DNA from: an uncultured Clostridia bacterium
Lineage (GTDB): Bacteria > Bacillota > Clostridia > TANB77 > CAG-508
Assembly: GCA_948805675.1 (NCBI GenBank)
Contig: CAQIBN010000008.1
Location: 17,729-81,728 of the forward strand
Direction of reading: 5' to 3'
DNA: 64,000 bases
The notes beneath the pieces are model-generated. The model saw nothing but the letters and a program-made list of their open reading frames with translations, did not search any database and was not told where the DNA came from. Positions 25,934-35,444 of this stretch are shown in pieces. Position 1 is the stretch's first letter. Each line of letters starts with the position of its first letter. A program made the translations under genes and the position numbers.

Positions 25934-27601
25934 TTACTGATTTTTAGGTACTTTTTGTAACTTATATAATCCTATTTTTTCCAAAATAAAATATATCTTT
26001 GCCCCAAATGGTATCATACTTATTTCTTCTTTATTAAATATTTTTAGAGATATTATAGCTAAGAAGTATATAACTATAGCTACTACAAGTGATATTATTA
26101 TAGACAATTTTTCTATAATTATTCCAGATAAATAATTATAGACCCAAAAAGAACAAATTCCCATCATTAATGTTGCTATAATTGGCTTAATTACAAATTT
26201 TTTAAAATTCAAATTTAATTTTATATTTTTTCTTAAAATTTTAAATCCTATAAAAAAGGCTATAATATGACAAATTGTTGTTGCAAAAGCAGCTCCTACA
26301 GCTCCACCTATTATACATACCTCTTGTGGTATAGATACTAAAACCAAGTTTAAAATAATTTTTATAACGACTCCAAAAGATAGTGCAAAAGCTGGTACAA
26401 AAGCCTTTCCTATTCCTTGTAAAGCTCCATTTACAGTTTGCTCAAGTGCTGTAAATATTATTGAAATTGCTGCTATTTGGAATATTGTTTCTCCTGAACT
26501 AGCATTTGGAAATAAAAGAGAAAGAATTGGTTTTGCAAAAATTATCATTCCTATTGTACATGGAAGCCCAATTAATATTGTTACTAATAAAGAAAAAGAT
26601 ATTCTCTTTTTTCCAGTTTCAATATCATTTCTAGCAATAGAACTTGATAATGCTGGAACTAAAGCTGTAGCAAATGCTATATTAAATGATAATGGCAATG
26701 TTATTAGAGTATCTACTTTACCACTTAATATTCCATATTGTATTTTTGCATCTTGTTCTGATAAATAACGTTTTAATCCCCTTACAACAGTCATAGAATC
26801 CACATTTTTATTAACAGATGTTAATATTGAACTTAAAGACATAGGAATTGATACTAATAATATATTCTTTAAAATATATCTTACACGATTACATTTATAA
26901 TTAACAGATGTTTTTACTTCATATGCTATTTCTCTTTTTCTAATTTTATAATACCTATACAAATAAACAAAACTTGCAATTGTTGCTAAAGTTGTTGCAA
27001 AATTTGCTCCTGCTGCCATTAGTGTAGTATTTATTCCAGAAGTAATTCCAATAGCTTCTACTAAAATCACACTAAAAACTGTTTTAAACAATTGCTCTAT
27101 AGTTTGTGAATTTGCTGTTGCCTTCATTGTTTGCTTTCCATTAAAATATCCTCTTATTACTGAAATTATTGAAACAAAAAAGATTGATGGAGAAAGCGAA
27201 ATTAAACTAAGCTCTGCTTCTGGAATTTGCAAAAGCACATTTGCAATATACTTAGCACCAAAAAATAAAATTAAAGTACCTAAAAAACCAATAAATCCAA
27301 ATGTTATAAATGATATTTTAAAAATTTTATGAGCTCCTCTATTATCACCTATTGAAGTCCTTTCAGATACTAATTTTGCAACTGCATTTGGTACTCCAAT
27401 TGATGATAAAGTTAAAAGTAATGCATAAATTTGAAAACCTGAACTATATATTGCATTTCCTTCATCTCCAAAGCCTTGCTTATTTGTTAAATATAATTTA
27501 TATATTAAACCTAATAATTTTATTAACACCTGCGAAAAAATAAGTGCGATAATCCCCTGCATAAACCCCTCTTTTTTCATTTTTATCTTTTTGTTTTGCA
27601 T
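25934..27601 (-). CDS. SpoVB/MurJ-like MATE flippase 1
   Basis: 555 residues with about 14 hydrophobic helices, a member of the MOP superfamily that flips lipid-linked polysaccharide or murein precursors. FMQGIIALIFSQVLIKLLGL at the start, NAIYSSGFQIYALLLTLSSI with GVPNAVAKLVSE, and LFPNASSGETIFQI are characteristic of the SpoVB/YtgP group. The strong GGAGG before the ATG at 27601 selects it over the ORF's upstream start at 27628. No CGG codon is present. A second paralogue lies at 62466. Confidence 0.88.
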   Translation of the reverse strand: MQNKKIKMKKEGFMQGIIALIFSQVLIKLLGLIYKLYLTNKQGFGDEGNAIYSSGFQIYALLLTLSSIGVPNAVAKLVSERTSIGDNRGAHKIFKISFITFGFIGFLGTLILFFGAKYIANVLLQIPEAELSLISLSPSIFFVSIISVIRGYFNGKQTMKATANSQTIEQLFKTVFSVILVEAIGITSGINTTLMAAGANFATTLATIASFVYLYRYYKIRKREIAYEVKTSVNYKCNRVRYILKNILLVSIPMSLSSILTSVNKNVDSMTVVRGLKRYLSEQDAKIQYGILSGKVDTLITLPLSFNIAFATALVPALSSSIARNDIETGKKRISFSLLVTILIGLPCTIGMIIFAKPILSLLFPNASSGETIFQIAAISIIFTALEQTVNGALQGIGKAFVPAFALSFGVVIKIILNLVLVSIPQEVCIIGGAVGAAFATTICHIIAFFIGFKILRKNIKLNLNFKKFVIKPIIATLMMGICSFWVYNYLSGIIIEKLSIIISLVVAIVIYFLAIISLKIFNKEEISMIPFGAKIYFILEKIGLYKLQKVPKNQ

Positions 27602-27830
27602 AAATTCCTCCATTCTCATAATTTTCATACTCTAATAGAGAGTTGTTTAAACCTAATATTTTTCCATTTCTATATTTTATTTGCAGTTTATAACTATTAT
27701 TATATTTTTACTAAAAAAACATCTAAAATCATTAAAATATTATATATCTTTTTTTGCTAAACTACTTGTTTTTTTGCTAATTTTATAGGATAATATAAAT
27801 GTATGATTTTAATTGAAAGTGGTGAAAAAT

Positions 27831-30194
27831 TTGAAAGTTTTATTAGGACCAATTAATGCTCTTTTTGGTTTTATATTAAAATATATAGATAAATTCTTAA
27901 AATTATTAAAAACAGATAGAAATACATTTATGACATTTATCTTAACTTTGCTTTCTGTTTATTTAGTGGTAGATAGAATAGTAGAAATGTTATTTTTAAT
28001 TTTTACAGGTGTATCAAGTTGTTACTGGAATCCTATACAATATACATTAGCTTTTGCTTGTCCTGTATTCGCATTTTTATTTTCTGGTTCATCTAAATAT
28101 GCAGATTCTAAAAAAATCAAGTTATCATTCTTTTATTTGTATCTTATGTCCTTATATATACTAATAATATCAATGGTAACACAATGGATAAATTTAGGCT
28201 GTTGGCTTGCATTCCTTTCTGTTCCTAACTATCATGTTATTGCAACAGAATTTAGCGAACTTGTAAGACCTGCTTTTAGTGCTTTAGCACTATTCTTCCC
28301 TCTTACTACATTTTATAAGCCAATACACTGGTTAATTACAACAGTTAACGACACTAAAGATATAAGAGATTCTATTGGAGATTATAGTGGAATCGATTTA
28401 TCAGATAAAACTGTAGGAATAGGACCTTATACATGCGAGATAGCTATTTGTAAGGATGGAGATACTGGAAAAACAGTAAAAATCCCAGAATCAAAAAGAT
28501 TTGAATCAACACTTGTAATTGGTGTATCTGGCTCTGGAAAAACATCTATGATATATGAACCTATGATTGCTCGTGATATCGATAAAAAATTCTTCTTTAA
28601 AGAATTATCAAAAGAAATGGCATTTACTGCACTAAAAACTGGTATAGCAACATTAAAATATCCTTATAATAATGATTATATTAATAAAAACTTTAATTTA
28701 AATATGCTAAAACCAAATAATTCAAAATTACAACTTTACCAAGCATTTATGAAGAAACTTATTTTAAATGTATCTCAAGACTTGATAGTATATCGCAATT
28801 TAGGTATAACTTATATATCTCCAGACTTCGAATCAGTTTCACATATATTAAATGTTGCAGATAATTATAAAATGCCTATAAATTTAATAGACCCAAATGA
28901 TATGAACTCACCTGGATTAAACCCTTTTATATTTGATAATCCATTACATATTTCTGTTGCTATTTCTACAGTTCTTAAAGGATTGTATTCAAGTAATAGT
29001 CCAGATATAGAACTTGCTTATAGAGAAAATATGTCTTCACAAGCAATTGAAAATTTATCAATTTTATTAAAAGTAATGTACCCTAGATTACATGATGGAG
29101 ATTTACCAAACTTAGAAGATATGATGGAAATGTTAAATGACTTTAGCTTAGTTGAAGAAATGTGTGAAAAAATGGAAGAAGATGAAGAATTACATAAAGA
29201 ATATAAAATGCTTCTTTCTTACTTTAAAAAGAACTTCTATAGTGATGGAGTAGGAAAAAAAGATATGGAAAAATTCGTATCTGCTGCAAGTGGTCAATTA
29301 GATACATTATTAAGATATCCTGGAGTTAGAAATATACTATGTAAAAGAAATAACAACCTTAACTTTGATAATGCTTTAGAAAACGGAGAAATCACATTAG
29401 TTTGTACAAGACGTGGAGATTTAGGAGCAAATGCACATAAAGCATTTGGACTATTCTTTATATTATTAATGCAATATTCAATATTAAGAAGACCTGGAAA
29501 TGAAAATTCAAGAATTCCTCATTTCTTATATATTGATGAATTCTCAGACTTCATTTGTAGTTCCACAGAAGCACTATTTACACTTTATAGAAAATATAGA
29601 GTTGCAAGTGTTGTATCTGCACAAAACTTAGACCAATTAGATGTTGAAAGAGGAAGATTTAAAAGAACTATTCTTGCTAATTGTGCTAATAAAATTGTAT
29701 TTGGAAATAATTCACCCGAAGATAATGATTGGTGGGAAAAAGAACTTGGAGAGAAACGTGAATGGGAGTGGTCTAGTTCATATGATACAACTAAAGGTAG
29801 TTATGATCCTAAACTTGGTGGTATTAAATATAAATGGAAACCTAATTATGCAGCTGGTAAAGTACAATCTTTAAAATTTAAAAATTGTATGTATAAAGTG
29901 AAAAATACAAAAGGTAAAAACGTTGTAGGTACTGGAAAATTAGATTTCTTAGAGTCTAAATATAAAGAACCTAAATCAGTTAAATTTTACAGATTCGATA
30001 AATTTACTAGTGGCATTGCTGAAGAAGAAAAGACCAGAACTCATACTAAAAAGAAAAAATCTACTATAACAGGTTTTTCTGATGATGATATAGGAGAAAT
30101 TGACCCAATTCAAACAGATACTAGTGATGCAAACTATTTTGTAAATAATGAAGATGCAATAATATTTGATTTAAAAAAAGGAAATTCAAATTAA
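27831..30194 (+). CDS. VirD4/TraG-type coupling ATPase-like membrane protein
   Basis: About 787 residues. The first ~165 residues contain four hydrophobic helices. The ATPase domain follows with Walker A GVSGSGKTSM near residue 240, and a Walker B-like HFLYIDEFSDF with VSAQNLDQLD downstream, as in TraG/TraD/VirD4 coupling proteins. The C-terminus is charged, with a KKKKS stretch. Such proteins deliver DNA-relaxase complexes to a type IV channel, but no relaxase or channel genes are near; only a possible replication-relaxation protein lies downstream. TTG start at 27831 (or 27813). Native-like codon use. Confidence 0.75.
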   Translation: MKVLLGPINALFGFILKYIDKFLKLLKTDRNTFMTFILTLLSVYLVVDRIVEMLFLIFTGVSSCYWNPIQYTLAFACPVFAFLFSGSSKYADSKKIKLSFFYLYLMSLYILIISMVTQWINLGCWLAFLSVPNYHVIATEFSELVRPAFSALALFFPLTTFYKPIHWLITTVNDTKDIRDSIGDYSGIDLSDKTVGIGPYTCEIAICKDGDTGKTVKIPESKRFESTLVIGVSGSGKTSMIYEPMIARDIDKKFFFKELSKEMAFTALKTGIATLKYPYNNDYINKNFNLNMLKPNNSKLQLYQAFMKKLILNVSQDLIVYRNLGITYISPDFESVSHILNVADNYKMPINLIDPNDMNSPGLNPFIFDNPLHISVAISTVLKGLYSSNSPDIELAYRENMSSQAIENLSILLKVMYPRLHDGDLPNLEDMMEMLNDFSLVEEMCEKMEEDEELHKEYKMLLSYFKKNFYSDGVGKKDMEKFVSAASGQLDTLLRYPGVRNILCKRNNNLNFDNALENGEITLVCTRRGDLGANAHKAFGLFFILLMQYSILRRPGNENSRIPHFLYIDEFSDFICSSTEALFTLYRKYRVASVVSAQNLDQLDVERGRFKRTILANCANKIVFGNNSPEDNDWWEKELGEKREWEWSSSYDTTKGSYDPKLGGIKYKWKPNYAAGKVQSLKFKNCMYKVKNTKGKNVVGTGKLDFLESKYKEPKSVKFYRFDKFTSGIAEEEKTRTHTKKKKSTITGFSDDDIGEIDPIQTDTSDANYFVNNEDAIIFDLKKGNSN

Positions 30195-30207
30195 AATAAA
30201 TATTATT

Positions 30208-30246
30208 AAAACACCATACTACAATATATGGTGTTTTAATTTTTTA
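30208..30246 (+). terminator. Terminator of the VirD4-like gene
   Basis: AAAACACCATA pairs with TATGGTGTTTT, followed by AATTTTTT. Confidence 0.85.
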
Positions 30247-30257
30247 ATTTCATAAAA

Positions 30258-30515
30258 TTAAATTAGTGATAATGTAAAAATTGCATAACCAATAAATGAA
30301 AGTAACATAAACATATAAAATATATCCACTACAACATTTACATTTTTTACAATACACATAACAAAAGATATGATTAATCCAATTAGAATAGTTATAATCT
30401 TTGCAGTTAAATACTCATTAGTGTTTCCAACTAATAATAATGTATCGATGATTATAACTGTCACAAAAATTATAAAGTCGCATACCTTCCGTAACATGTT
30501 TGATTTTTTGTACAT
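30258..30515 (-). CDS. Small membrane protein with an unshifted CGG
   Basis: 85 residues: a basic N-terminus (MYKKSNMLRKVCDF), then three hydrophobic segments (about 13-30, 36-54 and 60-83). GGGAGG precedes the ATG. Codon 9 is CGG (CCG at 30489-30491). Reading it as a +1 shift would stop after 14 residues, so either this CGG is decoded as an amino acid or the gene is dead or regulated. It is convergent with the VirD4-like gene. No family recognised. Confidence 0.5.
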   Translation of the reverse strand: MYKKSNMLRKVCDFIIFVTVIIIDTLLLVGNTNEYLTAKIITILIGLIISFVMCIVKNVNVVVDIFYMFMLLSFIGYAIFTLSLI

Positions 30516-30825
30516 AATAATCCTCCCAATATTATTTTTTGATGTATATGATTTACTATTGATAAAACTAAAAGTTAGATGCCCCCTCTCTCACTAATTA
30601 GTGAAAACTAAGTTAATTTACATAGAACTTTGCCTGTATTACTTTTTATCATAGCACAAATTCACATAAAATTCAAGATATGTATTCATACTTATTTCTA
30701 AAGTTAATTATTAATGTAATAAACAAAAATAACGATTCATATTTCAAATCTTAAAACATATATTTTAAATATCATTTTTACAGCTTATAATTATCTCCTT
30801 CTAAATACATACTATGCTATAATAC

Positions 30826-30993
30826 AACAATAGTAGCCAGTATTTTTAGATGCTTTCTTAATAATTCTCTTACATCCCATGTTTAATTGTTCGTGTGCTA
30901 ATTTTAAAAAAATCATGTGCAATTTTATATAACTATAAACCTCTGTATTAGTTAAATTTTAGTCTATACTAGAACTTTTCTATTATATAAAAA
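30826..30993. repeat. ~170-bp dispersed intergenic repeat, copy 2
   Basis: Begins AACAATAGTAGCC and contains TTTAATTGTTCGTGTGCTAA and ACTAGAACTTTTCTATTATA. Most diverged in the first third. It lies in the 30516-31081 gap, where nothing else was recognised apart from the palindrome CACTAATTAGTG near 30592. Confidence 0.75.
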
Positions 30994-31044
30994 GCTGATG
31001 CAAAACACTTTTCAGATGTTTCACTCCAACTATTAATACAGAGC

Positions 31045-31075
31045 AAAAAAATAGTAGCTAAAAGCTACTATTTTT
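31045..31075 (-). terminator. Terminator of the gene at 31082
   Basis: AAAAATAGTAGCT pairs perfectly with AGCTACTATTTTT. On the minus strand it follows the stop codon directly and ends in T5. Confidence 0.85.
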
Positions 31076-31081
31076 ACCTAA

Positions 31082-32023
31082 TTACATTCCAAGTAATTTT
31101 ACTTCTACTTCTACCATCTTATATTTTTCTGTGTTTTTATCTATTTTAAACTCTACTAATGTTTTATTTAAAGTTTCCTCATTTTGCCTTAAATCTGTAG
31201 TAAAATATAATTTTAATTTAGGAATTTCTAATTTGTTTATTACAATTTCCTTAAAACTTTCTGCCATATGTTTATCATCTTCACATATTATTATTAATTG
31301 TGGCATATTTTGAAATCCAGAATCATTTGGGACAAAACTCTCATAAAAATCTCCATAAAGTTTCATTTTATCTGACAATTTTTTCTTCCAATCATCTTCT
31401 CTTCTTATTACTTCAAATAGGAAATCTATTGACTTTCCATTTTTAGTTAGCCTAATATCTCCACCTGTCGCTTTAAATACCTTACCTAATTTCTTTGCAG
31501 TTATACTTGGCTTTGGTGTATAAGTATCAAAAGCTTTAACTTTTCTTAAATATGCAATAATTGTCTGATTTCCTGCTAATCTCTTTTTAATCATAGCAAC
31601 TGGTTTTGTATTATCAGTAGGTTGCCATTTACATTCTTCTCCTCTAGAATTTAATAGATATTTTCCCATTTTTTCCAAACAATATACACGGTAAATACCT
31701 TTTCCTTCATCTGAGTTGAAGTAATATCTTGTTAATATTTTAGATTTTACTAATTGTTCTAACTTATTATTTAACTTATCTTGTGACTTTACTTCTATCC
31801 CTTTCCACTCTAATAATTGATAAAGTTGTCTTGAAGTAATGAATTCAAATTCATTAACTAAATTTAATATCACAAAATGTAAATCTGTAATATGTCCTAT
31901 ATTTATTTTGTGAATTATCTGATTCATGGAAACATATCCATCTTTCCCATCAAATACTTTAATTTCTCCCTCTCTAATTGCAAAAGGAGACACAGTAGCT
32001 TTAATTTGACTATCTTCTACCAT
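31082..32023 (-). CDS. Possible replication-relaxation family protein
   Basis: 313 residues. The N-terminal half has a winged-helix look (LVNEFEFITSRQLYQLLEWK, then LNNKLEQLVKSKILTRYYF). The C-terminal half, with KSIDFLFEVIRREDDWKKKL and QLIIICEDDKHMAESFKEIV, resembles the nuclease-like domain of replication-relaxation (Replic_Relax) proteins, which accompany coupling ATPases on conjugative elements. This is from pattern only. GGAGG 10 bases before the ATG at 32023 selects that start. It lies 50 bases upstream of nothing in its own direction and is paired in space with the VirD4-like gene. Confidence 0.45.
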   Translation of the reverse strand: MVEDSQIKATVSPFAIREGEIKVFDGKDGYVSMNQIIHKINIGHITDLHFVILNLVNEFEFITSRQLYQLLEWKGIEVKSQDKLNNKLEQLVKSKILTRYYFNSDEGKGIYRVYCLEKMGKYLLNSRGEECKWQPTDNTKPVAMIKKRLAGNQTIIAYLRKVKAFDTYTPKPSITAKKLGKVFKATGGDIRLTKNGKSIDFLFEVIRREDDWKKKLSDKMKLYGDFYESFVPNDSGFQNMPQLIIICEDDKHMAESFKEIVINKLEIPKLKLYFTTDLRQNEETLNKTLVEFKIDKNTEKYKMVEVEVKLLGM

Positions 32024-32050
32024 ATCTTTCAAACCTCCATTATTTAAATT

Positions 32051-32855
32051 TTATACAATTAATAACTTAACTTTCTTTTTCTCTGGTATGATTTTTTTTA
32101 TGTATACACTTACGTTTTCGCCATATTGTATCCCATCTTTATATTCTGCAAGGCCTACTAAATTAGGCTTTAACTCTATAAAAATGCCATTTCCGAGACT
32201 TCTCAACTTCTCTTGCAATACCTACAACTGTTGTCCCTTCTTCAAATTTTTTAACATTATCTTCCCAAGAGCCTAAAAGTTCTTTATATGATAAAACAAC
32301 TCTTTCTAGTTTATAATCTATAGATTTAATCATTACATTTATTTTTTGTCCTATAGATAATCTTTCTAGTGGTGTTTTTATTCTTGCAACTGATATGTCT
32401 TCTATGTGTAAAAGACCAACAATACCTCCACCTATTTCTACAAAAACACCATATGGCTTAATACTTTTTACTATTCCCTTTACTATCTGACCAGCCTCTA
32501 CATCTTGTTTTATCCAATTTAAAGCATCTTTTCCAACTGCTTTTCTTGATAAAATAAAACAATCCTTTTTATCAACATCTTTTACCTTAAACTGAACATA
32601 TTTGTTAACTTTTGATGCACAAATATTGGGCTTTGGAAAACCTGTTTCATCTATATTTACAGCTTCAATTTCATCTCTTGGAATAATTCCTTTAAGATTA
32701 TTTCCAAAATCTACATATAAATTATAATTCGAATCGCATTTATTTACAATTCCCTGCATAACTTTCCCTGTTTCAATAGCATTTATTAATGTATCCTTTG
32801 TAACAGTTGAAAAGTTTTCAAGCCAACCTTCTGGAATAAATTTCTGGCACTCCAC
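32051..32855 (-). CDS. S1-domain RNA-binding protein, one CGG +1 shift
   Basis: Three S1 OB-fold repeats: about 30-105 (GIVNKCDSNYNLYVDFGN), 118-190 (VKGIVKSIKPYGVFVEIGGG, VGLLHIEDISVARI) and a third beginning near 205. The third is cut at 32193-32195 (TCT-CGG-A, after residue 220). Skipping C restores SGNGIFIELKPNLVGLAEY and the ending IPEKKKVKLLIV, for 267 residues. Without the shift the third S1 domain is lost (ending KWHFYRVKA). GTG start with AAGGAG upstream. It could be the functional counterpart of ribosomal protein S1 in this lineage. Upstream of the 31082 gene. Confidence 0.85.
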
Positions 32856-32915
32856 TTTATCTTTATCTCCTTTTTTCTTTTGTTATGTTACTATTATATA
32901 ATTAAACTACAGTTT

Positions 32916-33647
32916 TTACAATACCTTTTTATCTTTTAATCCTAAAACTTCTTCTTTGTTTAAATATCTCCATTCTCCTAAAGCTAAGTCTTTAACATCA
33001 ATACTTTCAATTTTGCTTCTATGCAAAGCAATAACCTTTTTATCTATAGCTTTACACATTTTTCTTACCTCTCTATTTTTCCCTTCATGAATAGTAATTT
33101 GGATTCTTGAGACGTTTTTTGTTTTATCTATTTTTAGAATCTTTACTTTTGCTTTTGCAGATATATAGTTATCAATCTTCACACCATTTTTTAGTCTTTC
33201 TATTTCATCATTATTTACTATACCTCTAACTGTAACTTGATATGTCTTCTCAACCTCATATTTTGGATGTGTCACCTTATATATAAAATCACCATCATTA
33301 GTTAGGATTATTGCACCAGATGTATACATATCTAATCTTCCAACTGGTAACACTTGCTCTTTTATACCTTTTAATAAATCGGTAACTGCTGGTCTCCCAA
33401 ATTGCTCTTTAACTGTTGTAACATATCCTATTGGCTTGTTTAATAATATGTATACCTTATTATTATCTAATTTCACAACTTTACCATCACAAATAATTTC
33501 GTCTATAGCTGGATTAATTTTCATACCAAGTTCATAAATAATAACTCCATTTACTTTAACTCTTCCTTCTAATATATATTCTTCAGCTTTTCTTCTTGAG
33601 CATATACCTGCATTTGCTAAAAACTTCTGCAATCTTATATTTTCCAT
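32916..33647 (-). CDS. rluB: 23S rRNA pseudouridine synthase RluB-like
   Basis: 243 residues of the RsuA/RluB group. An S4 RNA-binding domain at the start (IRLQKFLANAGICSRRKAEE), the LLNKPIGYVTT strand, the catalytic aspartate in LPVGRLDMYTSGAIILTNDG, and the closing HEGKNREVRKMCKAI with ALHR. It modifies 23S rRNA, most likely U2605 if RluB. The start at 33647 is preceded by AGAAGGGAATT. It lies beside a repeat-flanked intergenic segment and in the same direction as the S1 gene. Confidence 0.9.
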   Translation of the reverse strand: MENIRLQKFLANAGICSRRKAEEYILEGRVKVNGVIIYELGMKINPAIDEIICDGKVVKLDNNKVYILLNKPIGYVTTVKEQFGRPAVTDLLKGIKEQVLPVGRLDMYTSGAIILTNDGDFIYKVTHPKYEVEKTYQVTVRGIVNNDEIERLKNGVKIDNYISAKAKVKILKIDKTKNVSRIQITIHEGKNREVRKMCKAIDKKVIALHRSKIESIDVKDLALGEWRYLNKEEVLGLKDKKVL

Positions 33648-33668
33648 ATTTAATTCCCTTCTGAACAT

Positions 33669-33930
33669 TTGGGAACATTGGGGACGGGGTTAGATGTTCA
33701 CTTTTTTGAACATTAGGGACGAGGTTAGATTTGCTTCAATATAAATATTCGTTTAATCCACAATGTTCTTTCTTTTCAAAGTGAACTTATAAAATTGGTT
33801 ATTTTGTCGATTTTGGACTCCAATTAACTTTTTTTCTCTTATATTCTTTTTTGTTTTAAGGATTTTGGACTTTTACCCCTGTCCCTAATGTTCAAAAAAA
33901 CGAACACTTAACCCCGTCCCCAATGTTCCT
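33669..33930. repeat. MITE-like element with ~52-bp terminal inverted repeats
   Basis: The left end reads GAACATTGGGGACGGGGTTA and continues with a half-degenerate second unit to 33728. The right end (about 33875-33930) is its inverse copy, ending in the complement of the same 20-mer. The ~145-bp centre has no ORF. The same GGGGACGGGGTTA unit reappears at 63961-64000. Confidence 0.8.
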
Positions 33931-33932
33931 CC

Positions 33933-34838
33933 TCAATGTTCTAATGTTCTAATAATTTCTTTAAAATAACTTGGCAATTCTGCTTCTAAATGCATTTGTT
34001 CTCCAGTAATTGGATGTTTGAAATCTAAACTTTTGGCATGTAGCATTTGACCTTCTACTCCAAATTCATTTTTTCCATTTGAATATACCATATCGCCTAC
34101 TACTGGATATCCTATTTCTGACATATGAACTCTTATTTGATGTGTTCTACCTGTGTCTATTTTTATTTCTAATAATGTATATTTTTTATATCTATTTAAT
34201 ACTTTAAAATGTGTAACCGCTTCTTTCCCATTTTTTACAACTGCCATTTTTTTTCTATCTTTTGTGCTCCTTCCTATAGGCATATTTATTGTTGCTTCAT
34301 TCTCTGGAACTATTCCTCTAACTAATGCTATATAAATTTTTTTAACTTCTCTATTTTTTATTTGTTCACTTAAATTAATATGTGCTTTATCATTTTTTGC
34401 TATAATCAAAAGTCCTGTTGTATCTTTATCTAATCTATGAACAATTCCTGGTCTAATTTCTCCACCTATACCAGATAAGCTATCTTTACAAATATTCATT
34501 ATTGCATTAACTAATGTTCCATCTGGATTACCTACTGCTGGATGAACAACTAATCCTTTTGGTTTATTAACTACTATTATGTCACTATCTTCATATACTA
34601 TATCTACTTTTATATCTTGTGGTTTTAACTCTATCTCTTTTGCTTCTGGTATAACAATTGATATTTCATCATTAGCCTGAACTTTATAAGATATCTTTTG
34701 TATTTTATTATTAACCAAAATATTACCACTTTCAATTAGTCTTTGTACATTCGTTCTTGATAAATCCTTTTTCTTACCTGCAATATAACTATCTAATCTT
34801 ACTCCTTTTTCATTTGATTGTACTATTACTTTTTCCAT
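33933..34838 (-). CDS. rluD: 23S rRNA pseudouridine synthase RluD-like
   Basis: 301 residues. An N-terminal S4 domain (GVRLDSYIAGKKKDLSRTNV), DIIVVNKPKGLVVHPAVGNP, the catalytic GIVHRLDKDTTGLLIIAKND, and KYTLLEIKIDTGRTHQIRVH are the RluA/RluD signatures. Modifies uridines in helix 69 of 23S rRNA if RluD. ATG at 34838 with AAAGGAAATAGTG, overlapping the end of lspA by 29 bases; lspA-rluD is a conserved pair in Firmicutes. No CGG codon in frame. Confidence 0.95.
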   Translation of the reverse strand: MEKVIVQSNEKGVRLDSYIAGKKKDLSRTNVQRLIESGNILVNNKIQKISYKVQANDEISIVIPEAKEIELKPQDIKVDIVYEDSDIIVVNKPKGLVVHPAVGNPDGTLVNAIMNICKDSLSGIGGEIRPGIVHRLDKDTTGLLIIAKNDKAHINLSEQIKNREVKKIYIALVRGIVPENEATINMPIGRSTKDRKKMAVVKNGKEAVTHFKVLNRYKKYTLLEIKIDTGRTHQIRVHMSEIGYPVVGDMVYSNGKNEFGVEGQMLHAKSLDFKHPITGEQMHLEAELPSYFKEIIRTLEH

Positions 34839-35364
34839 CACTATTTCCTTTCTTGCCATCTTTTACTATATTTTTTATCATCATTACTCCAAATATAAGG
34901 ACAGCCACAACAATCATAATATCAGCAAAGTTAAATACTGGAAAATTTACCATAGATGTTATATCTAAAAAATCTACAACATATCCTCTAAAAACTCTAT
35001 CAATTAAATTACTAATTCCTCCTGCTAGAACAAGAGAAAAAATTACAATTGTTTTATTATTTAATTCCTGAAGCTGGCTATACATAAACTTAATAATTAT
35101 TCCTAAAATAACTATATTTATAACAATAAAACTCCACACACTTCCTACCTTTATTCCAAATGCTACACCAGAATTTTCTACATATGATAGCATAAAAACA
35201 TTATTAATAACTGTAATAGGAAGTTTGTCCCTATTCATTAGAATTATTATTTTAGTTAATTGTTCTAATAATACTAAAAAAGTTACAAATATAATAATTT
35301 TATATTTCTTATTTATATCTCTATTTATTTCTTTATTTATATTTTTATCACTTATCTTTTCCAT
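34810..35364 (-). CDS. lspA: Lipoprotein signal peptidase
   Basis: 184 residues, slightly long because of an Asn/Lys-rich tail and N-terminal extension. Four membrane helices with the signal peptidase II motifs: ENSGVAFGI, and GGISNLIDRVFRGYVVDFLD with FPVFNFADIMI, carrying both catalytic aspartates. Cleaves prolipoproteins before the lipidated cysteine in the cytoplasmic membrane. Overlaps rluD. The start at 35364 follows a reasonable AAAGGAAC context. Confidence 0.95.
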   Translation of the reverse strand: MEKISDKNINKEINRDINKKYKIIIFVTFLVLLEQLTKIIILMNRDKLPITVINNVFMLSYVENSGVAFGIKVGSVWSFIVINIVILGIIIKFMYSQLQELNNKTIVIFSLVLAGGISNLIDRVFRGYVVDFLDITSMVNFPVFNFADIMIVVAVLIFGVMMIKNIVKDGKKGNSDGKSNSTIK

Positions 35365-35444
35365 ATTAAAATTAGTTCCTTTCTATATTTGCTTTAAAGA
35401 CATAACAGTTATGAGAGCTCCGAATCTGTTTCAAACTATTTTTC

